Made by a program: the position numbers and the translations under genes. The notes beneath the pieces are model-generated. The model ran no database searches. It was not told the DNA's origin and saw only the letters and a list, made by a program, of their open reading frames with translations. From VXNE01 sp965217825 (GTDB lineage Bacteria > Pseudomonadota > Gammaproteobacteria > Pseudomonadales > Azotimanducaceae), in NCBI GenBank assembly GCA_965217825.1, contig OZ244571.1:3968001-4032000 (forward strand): a stretch of DNA of 64,000 bases, in the 5' to 3' direction. Positions 25,512 to 31,792 of the stretch are shown here, piece by piece; position 1 is the stretch's first letter; every line of letters begins with the position of its first letter.

Positions 25512-26131
25512 GCCAGTGTGAAGCTGCGATCTTCACGATCGGACATTCCAATCATTCCTTGGAGGCATTTTCGGATCTTTTGGCTCAACACCGCGTAGAC
25601 GTCTTGGCAGACGTCCGTTCAGCGCCCTACAGCCGCTTCAACCCGCAATTCAACCGCGAGTCCCTCGCCGTCGCGCTCAAGTCGAGCGAGATTGAGTACG
25701 CGTACTTCGGTCGCCAACTCGGCGGACGCCCGAAGGATTCCTCGTGCTACGAAGGCGGGCGCGTCTGCTACGACCGGGTTGCCGAAACGCAGGGTTTTCG
25801 GCAGGGCCTCGCACAGGTGATGGACACAGCCGGGCAACACCGCGTCGCAATGATGTGCGCGGAGAAGGAGCCGCTAGACTGCCACAGAACGCTGCTCGTC
25901 GCGCAAGCGCTCGACGCGCGGGGTGTGAACGTGCACCATATCCTGGCCGATGGAAGACTCGAGATCCATGCGGACGCGATCAGTCGATTGCTCAGGCAAC
26001 ACAATCTGAGTCCCGAAGGCGACTTGTTGGCAACGCGCGAAGAGTCGATCTCGCTTGCCGTAGAGCGTCGCGCCGCGCAGGTCGCCTTCACTGCACAAAC
26101 TCTCCGAGGCCCGGAGTGGGAGTTGCAATGA
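25508..26131 (+). CDS. DUF488 protein, copy 1
   Basis: A 207-residue DUF488 protein with all family marks: FTIGHSNHSLEAFSDLL, the DVRSAPYSRFNPQFN block, GRQLGGRP, and the C-terminal CAEKEPLDCHR with its two Cys and a His. Residues 160-207 form an extra charged tail absent from the second copy. DUF488 has been proposed, from genome context, to act in nucleic-acid modification or defence; no activity is established. It overlaps its neighbours by 4 bp at each end (ATGA at 25508 and 26128), so the three genes should be made in fixed proportion. Confidence 0.88.
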   Translation: MSQCEAAIFTIGHSNHSLEAFSDLLAQHRVDVLADVRSAPYSRFNPQFNRESLAVALKSSEIEYAYFGRQLGGRPKDSSCYEGGRVCYDRVAETQGFRQGLAQVMDTAGQHRVAMMCAEKEPLDCHRTLLVAQALDARGVNVHHILADGRLEIHADAISRLLRQHNLSPEGDLLATREESISLAVERRAAQVAFTAQTLRGPEWELQ

Positions 26132-26580
26132 AAGTGCTGACCATAGGCTTCACGAAGAAGCCCGCCCGCCGCTTTTTCGAACTGCTGCGCGAATCCAGCG
26201 CCAAGCGCGTAGTGGACGTGCGGCTCAGCAACGGTTCGCAACTTTCCGGTTTCGCCAAAAAGGAAGACCTCGCTTGGTTCCTCAAGGAAATCTGCCAGAT
26301 GGAGTACGTTCACTTGCCGAACCTGGCACCGACCAAGGAATTGCTGCGCGGCTACAGGAACGGCGACATCGACTGGAATACCTATGAGACTCGGTTCCTC
26401 GACTTAATGTCCGAGCGCAACATTGAGAGCTCTATCCCGCGGGAAGTCTTGGATGAGGGGTGCCTCTTGTGTAGCGAGGACCAGCCGCACCATTGCCACA
26501 GGCGACTGGTCGCGGAGTACCTCGATGAACGATGGGGCGATATCGATATCGAGCATTTGGGCCCTGCGCCCAGTGCATAG
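26128..26580 (+). CDS. DUF488 protein, copy 2
   Basis: A 150-residue DUF488 paralogue starting MKVLTIGFTKKPARRFFELL, with VVDVRLSNGSQLSGF in place of the DVRSxP block and CSEDQPHHCHRRL at the C-terminal Cys/His motif. It is shorter than copy 1 and clearly diverged, so the two probably form a heteromer rather than reflect a recent duplication. The longer frame upstream is an out-of-frame shadow of copy 1; the ATG at 26128 overlaps the previous stop. The NYN gene follows after 17 bp. Confidence 0.87.
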   Translation: MKVLTIGFTKKPARRFFELLRESSAKRVVDVRLSNGSQLSGFAKKEDLAWFLKEICQMEYVHLPNLAPTKELLRGYRNGDIDWNTYETRFLDLMSERNIESSIPREVLDEGCLLCSEDQPHHCHRRLVAEYLDERWGDIDIEHLGPAPSA

Positions 26581-26597
26581 CACGCAAGGACCGAATT

Positions 26598-27200
26598 GTG
26601 GCAACCAACTATGTACTGATCGACTTTGAGAACGTGCAGCCGAAGAACCTGGCTGCGTTGAGGGATATTTCGAGGGGACGCGCGTTCAAGGTCTACGTGT
26701 TCGTCGGGGCCAACCAGTCGAAGATACCGAGAGAACTCGCTTTCGAGATGCAAACCTTGGGCCGCGACGCGCAATACGTAGAGATTGCCGGAAGCGGCAA
26801 GAACGCCGCCGACTTTCATATCGCGTTCTACATGGGTGCGCTGGGCGAGCCCGACTCGGACGATGAGTTCCACATCGTCTCCAGGGACACGGGCTTTGAC
26901 CCGTTGATCAAACACTTGCAGGGCAGGAACATAAAGGCGGCACGCCGGAAGGACTTGTTCGAGATTCCGTGGCTGAAGCCCAGCGAAACGGAATCTGTCG
27001 GCGAGAAGATAGACAAGGTCATCCACAATTTCGATCTGCGCGGGCACTCGCGTCCGCGCAAGGTCAAGACCCTGAAAGCCTCTATGCGTTCCCTCTTTGG
27101 CGACGGCTTGCCCGACGAGGAGCTGGAGGCGCTGGTGCAGGGGCTGAAGGAACGGAGGTACATCGCGGTGGAGGGGGAAGCGATCAAGTACAAACCCTGA
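26598..27200 (+). CDS. NYN/PIN-like ribonuclease with C-terminal winged-helix-like region
   Basis: A 200-residue protein starting at GTG 26598 behind AAGGA. Residues 1-125 form a NYN (LabA/PIN-type) nuclease domain: NYVLIDFENVQP gives Asp9, GSGKNAADFHIAFYMG gives Asp72, and FHIVSRDTGFDPLIKHL gives Asp97 and Asp101, the four acidic positions expected for metal-dependent RNA cleavage. Residues 150-200 (RPRKVKTLKASMRSLFG through GLKERRYIAVEG) look like a winged helix, as seen in related proteins. As last gene of the operon it is the likely effector. Confidence 0.88.
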   Translation: MATNYVLIDFENVQPKNLAALRDISRGRAFKVYVFVGANQSKIPRELAFEMQTLGRDAQYVEIAGSGKNAADFHIAFYMGALGEPDSDDEFHIVSRDTGFDPLIKHLQGRNIKAARRKDLFEIPWLKPSETESVGEKIDKVIHNFDLRGHSRPRKVKTLKASMRSLFGDGLPDEELEALVQGLKERRYIAVEGEAIKYKP

Positions 27201-27224
27201 GCGTTCCCCGTCACCGCGCACCCG

Positions 27225-28724
27225 TCAAGCGGCACCCCGCTGCAATGCCGCCTGTGGCTCCGGGTCCGGATACAACACGTCGAGGGGCACCGATTTTCCG
27301 TCGTCCTGCACGATGCGGCAGTGAAAGCGCTTGAGGCGCCGCGGTTCGGGCACGCCGCAAGAGTGTGCGATGACTCCAACCTCTTTGGTGAGCGCGAGCC
27401 CGTAGCGCCTCACCCGTTCCGCCTTGTCTACAGGGTCGAGGCCGCGCTGCAGCTTGGGATCGTGCGTGGTGACACCCGTGGGACACGTGTTCCTGTTGCA
27501 CTGCAGGGCCTGAATGCAGCCGAGCGCGAACATGTAGCCGCGGGCGGACACCACGAAATCGGCGCCGACGCACAGCGCCCACGCCACCTCGCCCGGCGTG
27601 ATCATCTTGCCGCTTGCCACGACCTTGATGCGTTCCCGCAAACCGTAGCGCGCCAGGATATCGACCACCAGCGGCAGGCTTTCCTTGATCGGCAGGCCCA
27701 TGTAGTCGATCAGGCTCATGGGGGCCGCCCCGCTACCGCCGTCGGCGCTGTCGACGGTGATGAAGTCCGGCGCGCTCTCGATGCCGCGGCGGTGAATTTC
27801 CTCGCACAACCGCTCGATCCAACCATAGGCGCCGATCACGGTCTTGAACCCCGTCGGCTTGCCGACGATGCCGCGCACGTGGGCGATCATGTCCAGCAGG
27901 TCCCCCTCGGATTCGATTTCCGGATGGCGGTTGGGACTGATGGAGTCCTGGCCGGGTTCGATGAAGCGGACGGAGGCGATCTCGTCGGTGACCTTCTCCC
28001 CCGGAAGAATGCCGCCCTTCCCCGGTTTCGCACCCTGGGACAACTTGATCTCGAACATGCGCACGGTATCGTTCGATGCGATCTCGCGCAGCCGCTGCTC
28101 CGAAAACCCGCCGTCGGGATTGCGAACGCCATACTTCGCCGTGCCGATCTGGAATACGATGTCGGCACCTCCCTGGAGATGCATGGGCGATAATCCACCT
28201 TCGCCCGTGTTCATCCACACGCCTGCCATGCGCGCGCCGTTGGACAGCGCCGTCACCGCAGGTCGAGATATCGCCCCGTAACTCATCCCGGATATGTTGA
28301 ACACGGACGAATGGGTGTATGGATGCTCGCAATACGGTCCGATCGTGATGTCCGTGGTATCAACCGCGTCCTGCTCGAGGGTCGGATAGGGGCAGTTGAC
28401 AAAGATGACCGTGCCAACCGGCTTCAATTCCCTTGTCGAACCGAACGCCGCCATCGTGTCTTCGCCCTTGGCGGCGCGATACACCCAGGTGCGCTCCGCG
28501 CGGTTGAACGGCATCTCCTCGCGGTCCATGGCGAAGAAATACTGCCGAAAGAACTCGCCCAGGTGCTCGAACAGATAGCGGAAGCGGCCGATGACCGGAA
28601 AGTTTCGCCTGACCGCGTGGCGGGTCTGGGTGCGATCCACCACATACAGGACACCGACAATCAGGATGCCGAAGCCCACCATGAATACGAATAGCTGCGC
28701 GAGAAAATCCAGCAGGTCGAACAT
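27225..28724 (-). CDS. FMN-binding glutamate synthase family protein
   Basis: A 499-residue protein: an N-terminal membrane helix (FLAQLFVFMVGFGILIVGVL) followed by a FMN-binding TIM barrel of the glutamate synthase type. Visible motifs are NISGMSYGAISRPAV, GGADIVFQIG, FEIKLSQGAKPGKGG, FITVDSADGGSGAAP and the Cys cluster CNRNTCPTGVTTHDP that would bind an Fe-S centre. No glutaminase domain is present, so it is the single-barrel type often seen as membrane-anchored, with unproved substrate. I start at ATG 28724 behind GGAG; the frame stays open to 29735 but that extension is antisense to the next gene. Confidence 0.9.
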   Translation of the reverse strand: MFDLLDFLAQLFVFMVGFGILIVGVLYVVDRTQTRHAVRRNFPVIGRFRYLFEHLGEFFRQYFFAMDREEMPFNRAERTWVYRAAKGEDTMAAFGSTRELKPVGTVIFVNCPYPTLEQDAVDTTDITIGPYCEHPYTHSSVFNISGMSYGAISRPAVTALSNGARMAGVWMNTGEGGLSPMHLQGGADIVFQIGTAKYGVRNPDGGFSEQRLREIASNDTVRMFEIKLSQGAKPGKGGILPGEKVTDEIASVRFIEPGQDSISPNRHPEIESEGDLLDMIAHVRGIVGKPTGFKTVIGAYGWIERLCEEIHRRGIESAPDFITVDSADGGSGAAPMSLIDYMGLPIKESLPLVVDILARYGLRERIKVVASGKMITPGEVAWALCVGADFVVSARGYMFALGCIQALQCNRNTCPTGVTTHDPKLQRGLDPVDKAERVRRYGLALTKEVGVIAHSCGVPEPRRLKRFHCRIVQDDGKSVPLDVLYPDPEPQAALQRGAA

Positions 28725-28743
28725 ATGATCTACTCCGGGCGCG

Positions 28744-28772
28744 TTGATTTCCACGAACTTTACAACTATACG
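28744..28772 (+). promoter_or_regulatory. Sigma70-type promoter placing the transcript start at the ATG
   Basis: TTGATT, exactly 17 bp, TATACG. The -10 ends 9 bp before the ATG at 28782, so transcription would begin at 28779-28782 and the mRNA would be leaderless or nearly so. No Shine-Dalgarno precedes that ATG, which agrees. Confidence 0.55.
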
Positions 28773-28781
28773 ACCCCCGGC

Positions 28782-29714
28782 ATGGCGAAACATTCTGCGG
28801 TACCCGAGTCGATCGCACGCGCGCGCGCCGCTGTTGGGCGCGTAGCGCTTCTCGCCGCTTTCCATTCGGCGCTGGCCTGCCATGCCTATGCCTCGGTTTG
28901 CGCGCCGGTGTCGACGGGCGAACTGCTGGTTGTCGATCAATCGAATCTGGAGACCGCCAGCCTTCACTCCGCCGGGCTGTACGCTGTCGGGGATGCGGAG
29001 AAGGCGTACCGCGCGCGCCTTTGGCATCGCCGAAAGGGCGGCGGCGCGCATACGATACGGTTCTCCCACGAATACCGGGCCTATGAGATAGATACGTCGA
29101 CGGACAGGGCGCTCCAGACCAACGGCCATCTGCACCGCCTGGCGTTGGCTTACCGATTTGCCGGTCCGCATTGGGAGTTTTCCGTCGCGCCGGTGCTGGC
29201 CGGATCTTCCAATGCCGGTCGACATCCAAAAGTCATCGACGGCGAGTTCATCTTCTGGCAGGGCTTCATGCGATACCGTCGCGCGTGGACCCCTTCGGTC
29301 GACGCGTTCTGGGGCATTTGCCGCGACGACCGGTTCGGGACGACACGGCTGCAACCGGTGCTCGGCATCGACTGGCGCGTCAATGACGAACTGGAAATGA
29401 CGCTCGGTTTTCCGGACGCGCGGCTCACTTGGCGCATGCATCCGCGCTGGCGATTGCAGGCGGACATCCATCCCGCGGGCGGTCGCTGGCGCGTATACGA
29501 CGACGCCCTCGTGCGTCGGAGCCTGTTCGCGATGGAAAGCTGGCGTCTGCGCGTCGGATTGGCCTTCCGGATCGCGCGCGCGCACGAACTGATCATCAGC
29601 GGCGGTCGAGAAGTGCGGCGCGCATTCACGTTTCGCCTGGTCGACGGCACCGACGTCCGAACCGAGGCGAGCTATGCCGCATTCACGGGTATTCGGTGGC
29701 GTTGGAGGCGCTAG
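28782..29714 (+). CDS. Predicted outer-membrane beta-barrel protein
   Basis: A 310-residue protein with a signal-like N-terminus (RVALLAAFHSALACHAYAS) and then a run of short alternating strands rich in Arg, Trp and Tyr, for example HLHRLALAYRFAGPHWEFSV, GIDWRVNDELEMTLGFPDA and WRLRVGLAFRIARAHELII, ending in IRWRWRR. The pattern is that of a small outer-membrane barrel of about 12 strands (DUF6268-like), though the last residue is Arg rather than aromatic. No specific function is visible. It is divergent from the FMN-binding gene with 57 bp between starts. Confidence 0.6.
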   Translation: MAKHSAVPESIARARAAVGRVALLAAFHSALACHAYASVCAPVSTGELLVVDQSNLETASLHSAGLYAVGDAEKAYRARLWHRRKGGGAHTIRFSHEYRAYEIDTSTDRALQTNGHLHRLALAYRFAGPHWEFSVAPVLAGSSNAGRHPKVIDGEFIFWQGFMRYRRAWTPSVDAFWGICRDDRFGTTRLQPVLGIDWRVNDELEMTLGFPDARLTWRMHPRWRLQADIHPAGGRWRVYDDALVRRSLFAMESWRLRVGLAFRIARAHELIISGGREVRRAFTFRLVDGTDVRTEASYAAFTGIRWRWRR

Positions 29715-29754
29715 AAGTCCCCACAGTTGTGGCACTAACGCGTACTCCGTCGGA

Positions 29755-29782
29755 TTGCTTTATTCGGTCGCAGCACTATCAT
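29755..29782 (+). promoter_or_regulatory. Promoter candidate for the thrS leader transcript
   Basis: TTGCTT, 16 bp, TATCAT. The start point would fall at about 29788-29790, right at the leader-peptide ATG (29789), again implying a leaderless start. No other minus-35/minus-10 pair of this quality lies between the outer-membrane gene and thrS. Confidence 0.45.
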
Positions 29783-29788
29783 TGCGAC

Positions 29789-29872
29789 ATGGACATTTCC
29801 GGATTGGTTGACGAAACGACGCGGTCTGCCGGCACTACCTCGAGTGCCGAGTGGGTCGACGTATTCGCGTGA
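29789..29872 (+). CDS. Threonine leader peptide upstream of thrS
   Basis: A 27-residue frame, MDISGLVDETTRSAGTTSSA plus seven more residues, with Thr-Thr pairs at positions 10-11 and 16-17 (codons ACG ACG and ACT ACC). Four Thr in 27 residues, placed as two tandem pairs inside and just before a hairpin, is the layout of amino-acid leader peptides. It ends 46 bp before the terminator stem begins. A threonine-starved ribosome would stall in the first half of hairpin 1. Confidence 0.6.
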   Translation: MDISGLVDETTRSAGTTSSAEWVDVFA

Positions 29873-29945
29873 ACAGAATTCGGATACGGCGACCTTAAGG
29901 CCGCCGGCGTCAAGACCCCGGCAGGCGGCCGCCACCGGGGTTTTT
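29830..29945 (+). promoter_or_regulatory. thrS transcription attenuator: pause hairpin, antiterminator, terminator
   Basis: Three structures are readable. Hairpin 1: CGGCACT 29830-29836 with AGTGCCG 29843-29849, covering the second Thr pair. Antiterminator: GGCCGCC 29899-29905 with GGCGGCC 29924-29930. Terminator: ACCCCGG 29915-29921 with CCGGGGT 29935-29941, inner GGC/GCC, then TTTTT. The antiterminator and terminator pairings interlock, so they exclude each other. The terminator ends 16 bp before the thrS ATG. Hairpin 1 does not overlap the antiterminator strand, so how stalling would switch the fold is not fully explained. Confidence 0.65.
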
Positions 29946-29960
29946 GTTGAGGGCACCAAA

Positions 29961-31784
29961 ATGCAGTTGGAACACAGCGGCGACGGCGAGGACAGCCTCT
30001 ACCGGATTCGGCACAGCCTGGCGCATGTCATGGCCCAGGCCGTACGGGACATGCGACCCGACTCGACGCTCGGTTTCGGCCCGCCCGTTGCGGACGGCTT
30101 CTACTATGACTTCATTCTCTCCGCGCCGTTGAACGAGGAGGACTTCCCCGAGATCGAACGGCGCATGAAGAAGATCCTTAAGGCCGGCCAGCGGTTCTAC
30201 CGCGAGGATCTCGACACCAGCGCAGCCCTCGAGCGCATCGACGAGATGGCCGAGCCTTACAAGCGCGAATACGCCGAGGAGCTTCTCTCGCGAGGTGACC
30301 TGGACGGCCTGTCCTTCTACCGCAACGGGACGTTTCTCGACATGTGCGAGGGTCCCCACGTGGAAACCACCCGCGACATCCCGCGAGACGCATTCAAGCT
30401 GCGCAGCATTGCCGGAGCCTACTGGCGCGGCGATTCGGACAACGTCATGATGACCCGTATCTACGCGTGGGCGTTCGCCGACAAGGAGCAACTCGACGCC
30501 CACATCGCTGCCTACCGACTCGGCCTCGAGCGCGACCACAAGAAGCTCGGCCGCGAGCTCGACATCTTCCACATCGACGACATGGTCGGCCGCGGACTGC
30601 CCCTGTGGCTGCCGAACGGCACCGTGATTCGCGACGAACTCGAGAAGCTGGCCAAGGAGATGGAATTCCGGGCGGACTATCAGCGCGTGGCGACGCCCCA
30701 CCTCGCGAAGGCCGACCTCTATCGCAAATCCGGCCACCTGCCCTATTACGCGGCGGACATGTTCCCGTTGATGGAACTCAAGGAAGCGGACGAGGATGGC
30801 GTTTCCGTGCGCGAAGCCTATGCGCTGCGCCCGATGAACTGTCCTCACCACCACAGCATCTTCGCTGCGCGGCCGCGCAGCTACCGAGACCTGCCGTTGC
30901 GCCTGGCCGAGTACGGCCACGTGTACCGGTTCGAGGAATCCGGCGCCGTCAGCGGGCTTTTGCGGGTGCGGGGGATGTGCATGAACGATGCCCATATCTA
31001 CTGCACCGAAGACCAGATCAAGGACGAGTTCAAGGGCGTCATGCAGATGTACGCCGACGCGTACGCCGTGTTGGGTCTCACCGACTACCGCGTACGCCTG
31101 TCGCGCTGGGACCCCGCCGACGTCAAGGGCAAGGAGAAGTACGTAGACAACCCCGAGGCATGGGCATTCTCCGAACGCGTATTGGCGGAAGTTCTGGACG
31201 AGATGGACATCGACTACGTCGACGGCCTGGGAGAAGCGGCTTTCTACGGTCCGAAGATCGACATTCAGTGCGCGATGGTCACCGGCCGCGAAGAGTCCAT
31301 GGGCACGGTGCAACTCGACTTCGCGCAACCGGGTCGCCTGGGACTCTCGTACATTGGCGCAGATGGCGCGCCACATACGCCGTACTGCATCCATCGTGCG
31401 CCCCTCTCCACTCACGAGCGGATGGTGGCGTTCCTGATCGAACACTTCGGCGGCGCATTTCCCACCTGGCTCGCCCCGGTGCAGGTGCGCGTGATCACCG
31501 TCTCGGAGCAGTTCGAGCGCTACGGCCGCTCGTTGGTCGAGCGACTACGCGCCCGATTCGTCCGCGCGGAAATGGCTTCCGCGAGCGACACAGTATCGAA
31601 GAAGGTTCGCGACGGCACGACGCGCAAGATCCCGAACCTTCTCATCGTCGGCGAGCGCGAGCAGGCCGACGGAACCGTCACGCTACGGCGCTACGGTGTC
31701 AGGCGGCAGAAGACCATGCCTTTCGAAGCGTTCGATCGGTGGATTCACGAACAGATCGCGTCGCGTGCGCTGCCCGAAGACTAA
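29961..31784 (+). CDS. thrS: Threonyl-tRNA synthetase lacking the TGS domain
   Basis: A 607-residue class II synthetase charging tRNA-Thr. The editing domain has HSLAHVMAQAV (HxxxH type) and the CEGPHVETTRD motif; the catalytic core has MNCPHHHSIF, RFEESGAVSGLLRVRGM and LSTHERMVAFLIEHFGG, followed by the anticodon-binding domain. It starts MQLEHSGDGEDSLYRIRHSL, so the roughly 60-residue N-terminal TGS domain of E. coli ThrRS is absent; GAGGG precedes this ATG. Unlike in most gammaproteobacteria, infC-rpmI-rplT do not follow; the convergent prc gene does. Confidence 0.95.
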   Translation: MQLEHSGDGEDSLYRIRHSLAHVMAQAVRDMRPDSTLGFGPPVADGFYYDFILSAPLNEEDFPEIERRMKKILKAGQRFYREDLDTSAALERIDEMAEPYKREYAEELLSRGDLDGLSFYRNGTFLDMCEGPHVETTRDIPRDAFKLRSIAGAYWRGDSDNVMMTRIYAWAFADKEQLDAHIAAYRLGLERDHKKLGRELDIFHIDDMVGRGLPLWLPNGTVIRDELEKLAKEMEFRADYQRVATPHLAKADLYRKSGHLPYYAADMFPLMELKEADEDGVSVREAYALRPMNCPHHHSIFAARPRSYRDLPLRLAEYGHVYRFEESGAVSGLLRVRGMCMNDAHIYCTEDQIKDEFKGVMQMYADAYAVLGLTDYRVRLSRWDPADVKGKEKYVDNPEAWAFSERVLAEVLDEMDIDYVDGLGEAAFYGPKIDIQCAMVTGREESMGTVQLDFAQPGRLGLSYIGADGAPHTPYCIHRAPLSTHERMVAFLIEHFGGAFPTWLAPVQVRVITVSEQFERYGRSLVERLRARFVRAEMASASDTVSKKVRDGTTRKIPNLLIVGEREQADGTVTLRRYGVRRQKTMPFEAFDRWIHEQIASRALPED

Positions 31785-31792
31785 TAAGAAGC

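Noticed and set aside
25744..26127. Upstream extension of DUF488 copy 2
   Set aside because: This frame is an Arg-rich shadow of DUF488 copy 1; the ATGA overlap at 26128 gives a full family-length protein.
28725..29735. 337-codon N-terminal extension of the FMN-binding glutamate synthase-like protein
   Set aside because: It is antisense to the outer-membrane-like gene; the ATG at 28724 has GGAG and a normal membrane-anchor start.
29808..29960. 51-codon N-terminal extension of thrS from TTG 29808
   Set aside because: It would be translated through the attenuator stems and gives Pro/Arg-rich nonsense rather than a TGS domain.
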